Shown: positions 14,751-24,016 of the stretch, in pieces
Layout: every line of letters begins with the position of its first letter
Position numbering within the stretch: position 1 is the stretch's first letter
Source of the DNA: Stenotrophomonas raiganjensis (SeqCode)
GTDB lineage: Bacteria > Pseudomonadota > Gammaproteobacteria > Xanthomonadales > Xanthomonadaceae
Assembly (NCBI RefSeq): GCF_030658505.1
Contig: NZ_JAUTXR010000109.1
Span: 1 to 64,000, forward strand
Length of the DNA: 64,000 nucleotides
Direction: 5' to 3'
Program-made: the position numbers and the translations under genes
Notes under the pieces: model-generated
The model's database searches: none
What the model was told of the DNA's origin: nothing
The model's input: only the letters and a program-made list of their open reading frames with translations

Positions 14751-17114
14751 TCAGCTGGAGCACCACTCGCATTCGCTGATGTCGATGTCGTTGGAGCGCA
14801 CGTAGTAGGTGGTCTTCAGGCCCTCGCGCCAGGCGCTCAGGTGCAGCTCCAGCAAGGTGCTGGCGCGGATGGTGCTGGGCACGTACAGGTTGAAGCTGAT
14901 CGACTGGTCGACATGGCGCTGGCGGCGCGCGTTCTGGCGCACGCTGGCGAACTGGTCGACCTTGTAGGCACCCTTCTCGTAGTACGGCCAGGTTTCCAGC
15001 GACAGGCCCGGCGCCGCCACCGGCCGCCGGAAGTCCTTCTTTTCCTCGTAGTAGAACGCGCTGTAGATCGGGTCGATCGAGGCCGTGGAGCCTGCAATCT
15101 GCGCGGTGCTCATATTCGGCGCCACCGCCAGCAGCCAGCCGTTGCGCAGGCCGTGCGTGGCCACTTCGTGGGCCAGGCTGTCCCACGCGGCGCCACTGTA
15201 GTCGCGGTCACGGAAGTAACGCCCGTTGTGCCAGTCACTACCCGCGAACATCGGGTAGCTGCCCTTCTCCTTCGCCAGCTGCGCGCTGGCCTGGATGGTC
15301 AGGAAATTGATGCGTTCGTAGAGCCGGTCGGCCAACGCCTCGGCATCCGGTGATTCCCAATGGATCGCCTGCTGCGCCAGCAGGTGGTGCCAACCGAACG
15401 TGCCCAGGCCGATGGCGCGGTACTTGCGGTTGGTGATCGTGGCCTGCGGCACCGGCAGCGCGTTGAGGTCGATCACGTTGTCGAGCATGCGCACCTGGAT
15501 CGGGATCAGGCGCTCCAGCACATCGGTGGCCAGCAGGTCATCCGGCGCGCTGATCGCGCGGCCGAGGTTGATCGAGGACAGGTTGCAGACCACGAAGTCA
15601 CCGGCACGGCGTGTGGTGACGATCTGGTCACCGCTGACGATCTCCTGGATCATCCGCGTCGGGCTCATGTTCTGCAGGATCTCGGTGCACAGGTTGCTGG
15701 AATAGACCATGCCCGCGTGCTTGTTCGGATTCCTGCGATTGACCTCGTCGCGGTAGAACAGGAACGGATTGCCGGTTTCCAGCTGGCTGAGCATGATCCG
15801 CTTGAACAGATCGATGGCCTTCACCGTGCGCCGGCTGATGCGCTCATCGGCCACCAGCTCGGCGTAGCGGTCGCGGAAGCTGCCCGCGCCGCGCTTTTCA
15901 TCGTAGAAGTCCTGCAGGTACCAGCCTTTGGCGCTCTTCACTTCGTGCGGATCGAACAGGTACCAGTCGGCGCGGCGTTCGACCGCTTCCATGAACAGAT
16001 CGGGCACGCACACCGAGGTGAACACATCGTGCGCACGCAGGCGCTGGTCGCCGTTGTTCAGGCGCAGATCGAGGAAGGCTTCGATATCGCGGTGCCAGAT
16101 GTCCAGGTACACCGCCACCGCGCCCTTGCGCTGGCCGAGCTGGTCCACTGACACAGCGGTGTTGTTGAGCTGCTTGATCCACGGCACCACGCCGCCGGAC
16201 GAATTCGGCACCCCGCGGATCGGCGCACCGCTGCTGCGCACATAGCCCAGGTAGGCACCCACGCCGCCGCCATGCTTGGAAACACGGGCGATATCGGTAT
16301 TGGAGTCATAGATGCCCTGCAGGCTGTCATCCACCGTGTCGATGAAGCAGCTGGACAGTTGGCCGCCCAACTTGCCGGCGTTGGCGAGGGTTGGCGTGGC
16401 CACCGTCATGTACAGGTTGGACAGCGCCCAGTACGCCTCGCCGACCAGCTGCATGCGGCGTTCTCGTGGCTTCTCTTCCTGCATCAGGTACAGCGCGATG
16501 GTCAGCCAGCGTTCCTGCGGCAGTTCGTAGACCTCGCGGCTGCGATCGCTGGCCAGGTAGCGCGTGGCCAGCAGGTACAGGCCGTTGTAGGCGAACAGGC
16601 GATCGCGCTCCGGGTCGATCATCTCGCCGGCCTGCTGCAGTTCTTCCTTGGAATAGCAGCGCAGGATGTCGTTGCTGTAGATGCCGCGGTCGGCCAGGCT
16701 TTCCTGCAGGCCCACGTAGGAGCCGTACTTCAGGCTGACATCGTAGAAGCGGTTGCGGCTGGCGCGCTTGTACAGGCGGCGCAGGTAGATGCGGGCGGCG
16801 AACTGTTCCCACTCCGGCGCGACCAGGTCCACGCGCGACTCGGCCTCGCGGATCAGCAGGTCGACCAGGTCATCGGCACTGAGGCTGGGCTTGCGCTCGA
16901 CCATCGCCTGCACCACGCGGCGGTAGTCGCTGACATCCAACTGCGGGAACTCGGCATGCACGGTGTCGATGCTGCGTTGCAGGCGCTCGGCGTCGAACGG
17001 CAGGCGGCGGTTGCCGGCCTCCTTGGTGATCCAGGTCGGCACGCGCTCGCCACCAGCGCGCAAGGCGTCGCCAGCGCCGGCCAGATCGGCCACGCGGAAG
17101 GTACTGTCGGTCAT
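14751..17114 (-). CDS. nrdA: Ribonucleoside-diphosphate reductase, alpha (catalytic) subunit
   Basis: Reduces NDPs to dNDPs. 787 residues from ATG 17114 (MTDSTFRVADLAGAG). An N-terminal ATP cone starts at PTWITKEAGNRRLPFDAERLQ, giving allosteric control by ATP/dATP. Catalytic residues: a Cys in GGQLSSCFIDTV, the N-x-C-x-E triad in SSNLCTEILQN, and a partner Cys in VVCNLSSINLGR. The C-terminal CEWC pair shuttles electrons from thioredoxin. It is the first gene of nrdA-nrdB-flavodoxin-thioredoxin. A longer frame upstream (to 17441) has no homology and is rejected. Confidence 0.96.
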   Translation of the reverse strand: MTDSTFRVADLAGAGDALRAGGERVPTWITKEAGNRRLPFDAERLQRSIDTVHAEFPQLDVSDYRRVVQAMVERKPSLSADDLVDLLIREAESRVDLVAPEWEQFAARIYLRRLYKRASRNRFYDVSLKYGSYVGLQESLADRGIYSNDILRCYSKEELQQAGEMIDPERDRLFAYNGLYLLATRYLASDRSREVYELPQERWLTIALYLMQEEKPRERRMQLVGEAYWALSNLYMTVATPTLANAGKLGGQLSSCFIDTVDDSLQGIYDSNTDIARVSKHGGGVGAYLGYVRSSGAPIRGVPNSSGGVVPWIKQLNNTAVSVDQLGQRKGAVAVYLDIWHRDIEAFLDLRLNNGDQRLRAHDVFTSVCVPDLFMEAVERRADWYLFDPHEVKSAKGWYLQDFYDEKRGAGSFRDRYAELVADERISRRTVKAIDLFKRIMLSQLETGNPFLFYRDEVNRRNPNKHAGMVYSSNLCTEILQNMSPTRMIQEIVSGDQIVTTRRAGDFVVCNLSSINLGRAISAPDDLLATDVLERLIPIQVRMLDNVIDLNALPVPQATITNRKYRAIGLGTFGWHHLLAQQAIHWESPDAEALADRLYERINFLTIQASAQLAKEKGSYPMFAGSDWHNGRYFRDRDYSGAAWDSLAHEVATHGLRNGWLLAVAPNMSTAQIAGSTASIDPIYSAFYYEEKKDFRRPVAAPGLSLETWPYYEKGAYKVDQFASVRQNARRQRHVDQSISFNLYVPSTIRASTLLELHLSAWREGLKTTYYVRSNDIDISECEWCSS

Positions 17115-17386
17115 GGTGGTGGAACTCCAGGCTCGCACGCGCGTTGGCGGTCGATGCCGTGGCGGCCCTGCACGCGATACCGGCGCACGGGGCGATCGGG
17201 GTGGGATGCCAAAGCGCGGGAACACCAGGTCGTCGGCAAAATTGCCTGCGCCTGCGGCCGGTATCCGGGCCGTGGGGGCGATCTGGGTCCGCACGATGGC
17301 GGCCGCGTCGACACGGCAAGCCTTCAGGGGCGGGCCGCGGGACGTTTGCTGCATGTCCGGCGGCGGCGGCTGACCGGGAGTGACGG

Positions 17387-17434
17387 CCACAACATAGTGG
17401 GGATATCCCGAACCGTCAACACAAGATGCGGTAA
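17387..17434 (-). promoter_or_regulatory. Candidate pair of NrdR boxes and nrdA leader
   Basis: CCACAACATAGTGGGG (17387-17402) and ACACAAGATGCGGTAA (17419-17434) each resemble the NrdR consensus acaCwAtATaTwGtgt (about 11 and 10 of 16 matches by eye). They start 32 bp apart, the three-helical-turn spacing usual for NrdR pairs upstream of nrd genes. They lie 270-320 bp before the nrdA ATG, leaving a long GC-rich leader (17115-17386) in which I see no gene. The match is partial. Confidence 0.42.
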
Positions 17435-17548
17435 TCAACACCTGTCGCGACGATCAGTCGCAGGATGCCGTGTTGCACCTGCATCGCCTTGTCGACCGCG
17501 CGCGCATCCCCAGTTCGGTACAACATCCACTTTCCCCGGAACACCGCC

Positions 17549-18526
17549 ATGCGCGCTGCCCAGTACCCCTCCTTCGGCGATCCGGCCGACGTCCTCGCCA
17601 TCGCCGAGACGCCCCTGCCCGAGCCCGGCCCCGGCGAGGTGCGGATCCGCACCGTGCTGGCGTCCATCCACAATCACGACCTGCTGACCGTGCGAGGCCT
17701 GTACGGCTACAAGCCGACACTGCCGGCGATCGGGGGCAGTGAAGCGCTGGGAGTGATCGATGCCCTTGGCGACGGTGTCGACGGCCTGCAGATCGGCCAG
17801 CGCGTCGCCGCTGCCTCGGTGCACGGCACCTGGGCCGAGGCATTCATTGCACCGGCACGCATGGTGATTCCGATGCCGGAGGCGATCCCCGACGAGATGG
17901 CCGCACAGCTGATCGCGATGCCGCTGAGCGCGCTGATGCTGCTGGAATTCCTGCGCGTCGAGCCGGGCCAGTGGATCGTGCAGAACACCGCCAACGGCGC
18001 GGTCGGCAAGTCGCTGGCGATGCTGGCAAAGGCACGCGGCGTGTACGTGGCCAACCTGGTGCGCAACGCCGCGGCCGTGGCGCAGTTGCAGGCGCTGGGC
18101 ATCGATCATGTGTTCGACACCTCGGTGGACGGCTGGAAGGACCGCGTGCGCGAAGCGACCGGCGAAGCACAGGCCGCCGCTGCGGTCGATTCCATCGGCG
18201 GTGAAGCCAGCGCCGACCTGGTCGATCTGCTCGGCCACCACGGAACCCTGGTCTCGTTCGGCGTGATGAGTGGCGAACCCATGCGCATTCCTGCCGGAGG
18301 CCTGATCTACAAGGAGGCCACGGTGAAGGGCTTCTGGGGCAGCAAGGTCAGCCAGGCAATGGCGGTGGAGGACAAGCGCCGGCTGGTCGGCGAACTGCTG
18401 GCGCGAGCCGCTGGCGGCGAGCTGACCCTGCCGGTGGAGCAGGTCTTCGCATTGGACGACATCGCGCAGGCGTCGAAGGCCGGCGCGGGGTCGGGCCGCA
18501 ACGGCAAGGTGCTGCTGCGGCCTTGA
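17549..18526 (+). CDS. Zinc-less MDR oxidoreductase (quinone reductase/ADH-like)
   Basis: 325 residues of the medium-chain dehydrogenase/reductase superfamily. The N-terminal GroES-like domain has PLPEPGPGEVRIRTVLASIHNHD and GSEALGVIDALGDGV. The Rossmann domain has a variant nucleotide loop NTANGAVGKSLAMLAK in place of GxxGxxG. A C-terminal segment GKVLLRP closes the fold. No zinc-ligand pattern is seen. Likely an NADPH-dependent quinone or enone reductase; the substrate is unknown. It stands alone and is divergent from nrdA. ATG 17549 is the first codon giving the family N-terminus (MRAAQYPSFGDP). Confidence 0.87.
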   Translation: MRAAQYPSFGDPADVLAIAETPLPEPGPGEVRIRTVLASIHNHDLLTVRGLYGYKPTLPAIGGSEALGVIDALGDGVDGLQIGQRVAAASVHGTWAEAFIAPARMVIPMPEAIPDEMAAQLIAMPLSALMLLEFLRVEPGQWIVQNTANGAVGKSLAMLAKARGVYVANLVRNAAAVAQLQALGIDHVFDTSVDGWKDRVREATGEAQAAAAVDSIGGEASADLVDLLGHHGTLVSFGVMSGEPMRIPAGGLIYKEATVKGFWGSKVSQAMAVEDKRRLVGELLARAAGGELTLPVEQVFALDDIAQASKAGAGSGRNGKVLLRP

Positions 18527-18534
18527 TGGTCTCC

Positions 18535-18603
18535 GGGTCAGATCCCTTTCCACAAGGAAAGGGCGCTGACCCTGCAGGGGGTGTGCGGACCAACGGTCCG
18601 CAC
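18535..18603. repeat. Two intergenic hairpins after the oxidoreductase gene
   Basis: First hairpin: GGGTCAG-a-TCCCTTTCC / GGAAAGGG-cg-CTGACCC (18535-18572). Second: GTGCGGACC-AAC-GGTCCGCAC (18583-18603). The second sequence recurs exactly at 21431-21451, so it is a dispersed repeat. Both follow the oxidoreductase stop closely and may terminate transcription. The rest of the gap to 18723 holds the promoter region of the next gene, with nothing clear. Confidence 0.75.
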
Positions 18604-18723
18604 CCACCGAGCCGGTTCGTTAAGAACCTGTGATGTATAACTGAATGCGCTTTCGTCATTGGATGGCGCGTGCGGTCGCATGCGGTACTGACGGCTCCTC
18701 CCCCGTTCGGCGTTGTCGCTTCC

Positions 18724-21351
18724 ATGTACCGCACCACCCTGAACCTGCTTGCCGGCGCGATCGCGCTGGGCCTCACTGCCGGCGCTGCCGGCGCCGCTGA
18801 AACCGCCGACACCGGCAAGGACAGCACCACCCTCGGCGCCGTGCTGGTGACCGGCTCCAACATCAAGCGCAGCGATACCGCCGGGCCGAACCCGGTGCAG
18901 ATCGTCAGCCGCGAACAGATCGAACAGACCGGGCGTTCGACCCTCACCGACGTGTTGCGCAATCTGTCGGCCAATGCCGGCAACAGCTTCGACGAGCAGT
19001 ACACCGGCAGCTTCGCCGCGGGTTCGGCGTCGATTGGCCTGCGTGGCCTGTCGCCGAAGAACACGCTGGTGCTGGTCAATGGCTACCGCGTATCCAACTT
19101 CGGCTTCGCGCTCAACACCCAGGACACCTTCGTCGACCTCAACGCACTGCCGATCAGCGCGGTCGAGCGCATTGAAGTACTCAAGGATGGTGCCTCGGCG
19201 GTGTACGGTTCCGATGCCATCGCAGGCGTCATCAACATCATCCTGCGCAGGAACTTCCAGGGCGTGGAGGTCGGTGGCGGCTTCGGTACTGCCACCCAGG
19301 GTGGCTTGAACGAACGCAAGGCCAACCTGCTGGCCGGCTTCGGCGACCTGGAACAGCAGGGCTGGAACGTGCTGTTCGGGTTGGACCTGCTCAAGCGCGA
19401 CCGCCTGGATGCCGACCAGCGCGCCTACACCCGCAGTGGCGATTTCCGCGACAAGCCCGGTGGCCGCCTGGCCGGTTGGTCCACCGCCGGTGGCAACTGG
19501 CTGTCCAACCCGCGCGCGCCGCAGCCGTTCGCCAACTGCCCCGAGGGCAGCCAGCTGCGCCCGTACAGCGACTTCGGCAGCACCCTGCCCGGCCAGGCCT
19601 GCGCCTTCAACGCGCAGCCGTTCAAGACCCTGCAGCCTGGCGCGGAGCGCCTGCAGGCATCGTTGAGCGCCACCTACCGCTTCAACGACAGCATCGAGGC
19701 GTTCGCCGACGTGCTGTACAGCCACAACAAGGCCGACCAGATCTTCAGTGCACCGCTGACCGTCGGCCCCGGCCTGCGCGCGTACAACCCGGCCACCGGC
19801 ACGCTCATTGACGTGCCGGCGGTGCTGCCGGTCGGCCACCCGAACAACCCGGGCAGCACGCCGCTGCCGTTCGAGTACACCTTCTTCGATCTCGGCCCGC
19901 GCCTGAAGGACAACACCCAGGTGTTCTACCGTGCCCTGGCCGGCGTGCGCGGCAGTGGCGAGCGCTGGGACTGGGAAGTGGCGGCGCTGACCTCGCAGAG
20001 CGCGCAGCGCGAATACGTCGACAACTTCGTCAACCGCTATGCGTTCGAGCAGATCCTCCGCGACGGCAGCTACAACTTCCTCAACCCGTCCGCCACGCCG
20101 GGCGCGCTGGATGCACTGCGCCTGCAGACCAAGCGGCCAGGCTGGTACAAGCTGCACGCGCTGAACCTGAAGGCCTCGACCTCGCTGTGGGAGCTGCCGG
20201 CCGGTGCGGTGGGCTTCGCCTGGGGTGCCGAGTTCCGCAAGGAATCGCTGGACGCGCGCACCAGCGCGCAGGTGCTGTCGGGCACCGAACTGCGCCCGGC
20301 CATCAACGTGGTCAACGGCGAGCGCCAGGTCAGTGCTGCCTACGCCGAGCTGAGCGTGCCGCTGCACCGCACCCTGGAACTGCAGGTGGCCGGCCGTGGC
20401 GACCACTACGACGACTTCGGCAAGGCATTCTCGCCGAAGGTGGCGCTGCGCTGGCAGCCGCTGGACAGCCTGCTGCTGCGCGGCTCGTTCTCGCGCGGCT
20501 TCCGTGCACCGTCGCTGCCGGAAATCGCGCCGGGCCAGACCGTCAGCTACGGCTCGGTGATCGATCCGCTGGATCCGCTGCAACCCGGCGGCAGCCGTGG
20601 CGTCACCAACATCCGTACCGGCAACCCCGACCTGAAGGCCGAGCGCTCGCGCAACTTCAACGTGGGCGCGGTGTGGTCGCCGGATGCCGATACCAGCATC
20701 GGCCTGGACTGGTACCGCATCGAGCAGGACAACCTGGTCAAGCCGGACAGCGCGCAGTTCATCGTCGACAATCCGACGCTGTTCCCGGGCCGGGTGCAAC
20801 GTGATGCGCAGGGACGCATCCAGTTCATCACCAACCAGTATGCCAACCAGGGCGAGTTGACCACCTCGGGCCTGGACCTGGACGCCAGCCGTACCTTCCG
20901 CACCGACGGCTGGGGCAACTTCACCGTGGCCGGCAGCTGGACCCACCTGCTCAGCTTCAAGCAGCCGCTGGTGGCCGGCCAGGCACCGTATGACGGCGCC
21001 GGCAACAACCGCCACGGCGCACTGCCGCGCACCCGCGGCACCACCTCGCTGAACTGGGCGGTCGGCGACTGGAGCAGCACGCTGAGCCTGCAGTACGTGA
21101 GCGGCTACGACCAGCGCGTGGCGACTGCGACCAGCAACCCGGGCCTGCGCGACCGCATCAAGCCGTATCACCAGCTGGACCTGTACGTGGCGTACGAAGG
21201 CATTCCGAATACCACGCTGTCGCTGTCGGTGCTGAACCTGACCGACAAGGAGCCGCCGTTCGATCCGGCCGGCGGATCCAATGGTTTCGACATCAGCCAG
21301 TACAACCTGCGCGGGCAGTTCGTCTCGTTGGGGGCGCGCTACCGGTTCTGA
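18724..21351 (+). CDS. TonB-dependent receptor (VTGSNIKR plug type)
   Basis: 875 residues. Signal peptide MYRTTLNLLAGAIALGLTAGAAGA-AE, then a plug starting LGAVLVTGSNIKRSDTAGPNPVQIVSREQIEQTGRST. Plug landmarks are IGLRGLSPKNTLVLVNGYRVS and VERIEVLKDGASAVYGSDAIAGVINIILR. The barrel carries SRGFRAPSLPEIAPGQT and NPDLKAERSRNFNVG and ends in F (LGARYRF). This subfamily is abundant in Xanthomonadaceae; substrates are often peptides or carbohydrates, but nothing here fixes the ligand. No Fur or MntR box was found. ATG 18724 is chosen because upstream codons do not encode a signal peptide. Confidence 0.9.
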   Translation: MYRTTLNLLAGAIALGLTAGAAGAAETADTGKDSTTLGAVLVTGSNIKRSDTAGPNPVQIVSREQIEQTGRSTLTDVLRNLSANAGNSFDEQYTGSFAAGSASIGLRGLSPKNTLVLVNGYRVSNFGFALNTQDTFVDLNALPISAVERIEVLKDGASAVYGSDAIAGVINIILRRNFQGVEVGGGFGTATQGGLNERKANLLAGFGDLEQQGWNVLFGLDLLKRDRLDADQRAYTRSGDFRDKPGGRLAGWSTAGGNWLSNPRAPQPFANCPEGSQLRPYSDFGSTLPGQACAFNAQPFKTLQPGAERLQASLSATYRFNDSIEAFADVLYSHNKADQIFSAPLTVGPGLRAYNPATGTLIDVPAVLPVGHPNNPGSTPLPFEYTFFDLGPRLKDNTQVFYRALAGVRGSGERWDWEVAALTSQSAQREYVDNFVNRYAFEQILRDGSYNFLNPSATPGALDALRLQTKRPGWYKLHALNLKASTSLWELPAGAVGFAWGAEFRKESLDARTSAQVLSGTELRPAINVVNGERQVSAAYAELSVPLHRTLELQVAGRGDHYDDFGKAFSPKVALRWQPLDSLLLRGSFSRGFRAPSLPEIAPGQTVSYGSVIDPLDPLQPGGSRGVTNIRTGNPDLKAERSRNFNVGAVWSPDADTSIGLDWYRIEQDNLVKPDSAQFIVDNPTLFPGRVQRDAQGRIQFITNQYANQGELTTSGLDLDASRTFRTDGWGNFTVAGSWTHLLSFKQPLVAGQAPYDGAGNNRHGALPRTRGTTSLNWAVGDWSSTLSLQYVSGYDQRVATATSNPGLRDRIKPYHQLDLYVAYEGIPNTTLSLSVLNLTDKEPPFDPAGGSNGFDISQYNLRGQFVSLGARYRF

Positions 21352-21358
21352 TGGTCGC

Positions 21359-21451
21359 TGTAGAGCCGAGCCACGCTCGGCTGCTCTTCCGGCATCACGC
21401 AGCCGAGCGTGGGCTCGGCTCTACAGGGGTGTGCGGACCAACGGTCCGCAC
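21359..21451. repeat. GTAG-type REP dimer followed by GTGCGGACC hairpin
   Basis: TGTAGAGCCGAGCCACGCTCGGCT faces AGCCGAGCGTGGGCTCGGCTCTACA (21359-21425). Immediately after is a second exact copy of GTGCGGACC-AAC-GGTCCGCAC (21431-21451). Both lie between the convergent TonB receptor and BCCT genes, consistent with bidirectional termination. Confidence 0.85.
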
Positions 21452-21459
21452 CCACCGCA

Positions 21460-23439
21460 TCACCGGCTCAGGTGCAGGAACTGCAGGTGCCGTTCGTACT
21501 GGCTGATGATGTCGTTGATGATCTGCTTGCGGCTGTAGCCCACCAGGTCGTAGTCCTGGCTGCCTTCGAACAGATGCACTTCAGCGCGGTAGTAGCGCTG
21601 GTTGCGCAGCTGCTGGGCGGCGAACGACGGGGTCAGGTAGCCGCTCAGGATCACCCGGTACAGGAAGTCCTGCTGCTCGCCGTGATTGACCGTCAGCTCC
21701 ATGTCGCCGGCCTCGAAGCGGGTGGATACATCCCAACCCTGCCCGCGCAGCTGTTCGGCCACCGCTTCCATCGCCGGCTTCACCGTATCGTCCATGAAGC
21801 GGTAGACCTGGTCGCGCACCGGGAAGTGCATGGCCTGGCTCAGGCGCTGGCGCCAGCCCTGGTGATGGCGATCGTCGCCGATCAGCGGCGAGGGCCGGTA
21901 CTGCAGCGCGCGCTTGCGGTGCGACTCGTCACTGAAGGCGCGGGTCAGGCCCCACATCATCAGCAGCAGGATCGCCGAGAACGGCAGCGAGGCCAGCACC
22001 ACCGCCGATTTCAGCGCATCGATGCTCCCAGCCAGCAGCAGCCCGGCGGTCAGCACGGCGATCACCGTGCCCCAGAACACACGCAGCCAACGCGGACCAT
22101 CATCCTCCGGTGCACCGCCATGCGAGGACAGCGTGGACAACACCACCGCCCCCGAGTCGGCCGAGGTCACAAAGAAGATGAAGCTGACCAGCACCGTCAC
22201 CGCGATCACCGTGCGGCTCCACGGGTAGCCATCCAACAATGCATACAGCACCGTCGGTGGATCATCCACCGCCAGCTGTGCCAACTGCTGCTGGCCGTGG
22301 TGCAGGACCTGGTCCAGCGCGCTGTTGCCGAAGATCGACAGCCAGGCCAGGGTGAAGCCCAGCGGGATCAGCAGCACGCCGAACACGAATTCGCGGATGG
22401 TGCGGCCACGTGAGATGCGCGCGATGAACAGGCCGACGAACGGCGCCCAGCCGATCCACCATGCCCAGTAGAACACCGTCCAGCCGCCCAGCCATTCCGG
22501 TCGGCCGCCATAGGCGTACACATCAAAACTCTTGCCGACCACGCTGCCCAGGTAGTCGCCCAGGTTCTGCATCAGCGTGCTGAACAGGTACTGCGTCGGC
22601 CCGGCAAACAGCATGAACAGCACCAGCGCGATCGCCAGCAGCATGTTGATGTTGGCCATCCAGCGCACGCCCTTCTCCACGCCGGAGACGGCCACGGCCA
22701 CCGCCGCGCCCATCATGCTGACCACCAGGATGATCTGCACCAGGTTGGAATGCGGGATGTTGAACAGGTGCGCAAGGCCGGCATTCAGGTGCAGCACCCC
22801 GAAGCCCATGTCGGCACCAATGCCGAACACGGTGGCGACGATGCCCAGCGCGTCTACGGTGTAGCCGATCGGGCCGTTGATGCGCTTGCCGATCAGCGGG
22901 TACAGCGCCGAGCGCAGGGCCAGTGGCAGGTTGTGGCGATAGGCGAAGTAGGCCATCGCCATCGCCGCCAGCGCGAACACGCCCCAGCCGTGCAGGCCCC
23001 AGTGCAGGAACAGCAGCTGCATGGCCTGGCGCGCGCCAGCCTCGCCTGCAGCTGGATCGCCCTGCGGCGGCTGCAGGTAGTGGGTCAGCGGTTCGGAGAC
23101 GCAGAAGAAGAACAGGGTGATGCTGATGCCGGCGGCGAACAGCATGCCGGCCCACGAGAGGTAACTGAACTCCGGCTCGTCATGGTCAGCACCCAGCTTA
23201 ATGCCGCCGTACTTGGACAATGCCACGCCGACCACGAACACCAGGTACAGGGTCATGGCCAGGAGGTAGTACCAGCCGACGTTGAGGGCGGCCCAGTCCT
23301 GTGCCTTGAGCAGAAGGCGGCCCGCGCCGAGCGGGAACAGGCTGACGAACAGCGCGAACGCCACGACAACGATCGCCGCGAAGGCGAACACAGGCCGAAG
23401 GGTGCGCACCGGGGATTGTTGCGGCTCCAATACTTCCAT
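21460..23439 (-). CDS. betT: BCCT transporter, BetT-like, with long C-terminal domain
   Basis: 659 residues with 12 membrane helices; imports choline or betaine-type quaternary amines. The BCCT signature is clear in TVFYWAWWIGWAPFVGLFIARISRGRTIREF, and GIGADMGFGVLHLNAGL lies in the substrate-site region. About 150 residues after the last helix (from RAFSDESHRKRALQYRP) form a cytoplasmic domain as in E. coli BetT, where it senses osmolarity. The N-terminus MEVLEPQQSPVRTLRPVFAF fits BetT length. No bet catabolic genes are adjacent, so osmoprotectant uptake is the safe reading. The 196 bases upstream (23440-23635) show no feature. Confidence 0.9.
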   Translation of the reverse strand: MEVLEPQQSPVRTLRPVFAFAAIVVVAFALFVSLFPLGAGRLLLKAQDWAALNVGWYYLLAMTLYLVFVVGVALSKYGGIKLGADHDEPEFSYLSWAGMLFAAGISITLFFFCVSEPLTHYLQPPQGDPAAGEAGARQAMQLLFLHWGLHGWGVFALAAMAMAYFAYRHNLPLALRSALYPLIGKRINGPIGYTVDALGIVATVFGIGADMGFGVLHLNAGLAHLFNIPHSNLVQIILVVSMMGAAVAVAVSGVEKGVRWMANINMLLAIALVLFMLFAGPTQYLFSTLMQNLGDYLGSVVGKSFDVYAYGGRPEWLGGWTVFYWAWWIGWAPFVGLFIARISRGRTIREFVFGVLLIPLGFTLAWLSIFGNSALDQVLHHGQQQLAQLAVDDPPTVLYALLDGYPWSRTVIAVTVLVSFIFFVTSADSGAVVLSTLSSHGGAPEDDGPRWLRVFWGTVIAVLTAGLLLAGSIDALKSAVVLASLPFSAILLLMMWGLTRAFSDESHRKRALQYRPSPLIGDDRHHQGWRQRLSQAMHFPVRDQVYRFMDDTVKPAMEAVAEQLRGQGWDVSTRFEAGDMELTVNHGEQQDFLYRVILSGYLTPSFAAQQLRNQRYYRAEVHLFEGSQDYDLVGYSRKQIINDIISQYERHLQFLHLSR

Positions 23440-23635
23440 GGGGCGGCGTTCTCCGGTAGATCAAGGGGTTAGCCGACCAATTCTGGCTGAACCGCAGTGG
23501 ACAGAGCATGAAGTTGCGGCCTGCGGTCGCAGGCCCGTCCGCTCATTCCGTGGTATCACGCGCGCGCTGCAACGCACCTTTGCTGGCGCGGGCCGCGCGC
23601 ACCGCCTGCGGCGCGGCCACGCGCATCCTGTCCGA

Positions 23636-24016
23636 TCACGACATTACATGCACCGCACACAGCTTGTTGCCATCCGGGTCACGCAGATAGGCCAGGAACA
23701 GCTGGCGCCCGGCCATGTTGCGGATGCCGGCCGGGTCTTCGATGGCGGTGCCACCATGGGCCACGCCCGCATCCTGCCAGCCACGCACCGCCTCGGCGCT
23801 GTCGAGGGTGAAACCAATCGTGCCGCCGTTGGCATGGCACGCCGGCTGCCCATCGATCGGAGCAGTGACGATGAACATGCGGCCATCCTTGAAGTACACC
23901 AGTCGCCCCTTGTCATCGAAGACCCCCGGACGGGCGCCCAATGCGGTGAACAGGGCATCGTAGAAGCGATGCGCGACGTCCATATCGTTCGTTCCAACGG
24001 TGATGTGGCTGAACAT
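23636..24016 (-). CDS. VOC-family (glyoxalase/bleomycin-resistance-like) protein
   Basis: 126 residues, one vicinal-oxygen-chelate domain: N-terminal MFSHITVGTNDMDVAHRFYDALFTALG and C-terminal AYLRDPDGNKLCAVHV. The conserved metal-site positions are His4 and the Glu/Asp-equivalent near DPDGN. A strong AAGGAG sits 6 nt before ATG 24016. Members include glyoxalase I-like enzymes, dioxygenases and drug-binding proteins. Nothing here identifies the substrate. It is divergent from the fecI-type gene and may share the Fur-controlled region. Confidence 0.85.
   Translation of the reverse strand: MFSHITVGTNDMDVAHRFYDALFTALGARPGVFDDKGRLVYFKDGRMFIVTAPIDGQPACHANGGTIGFTLDSAEAVRGWQDAGVAHGGTAIEDPAGIRNMAGRQLFLAYLRDPDGNKLCAVHVMS

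Noticed and set aside
17115..17441. N-terminal extension of nrdA
   Set aside because: Pro/Arg-rich with no homology; would cover the candidate NrdR boxes.
18538..21171. 877-codon minus-strand frame opposite the TonB receptor
   Set aside because: Composition is Ala/Arg/Gln/Val-rich without domains; the plus strand has a full receptor.
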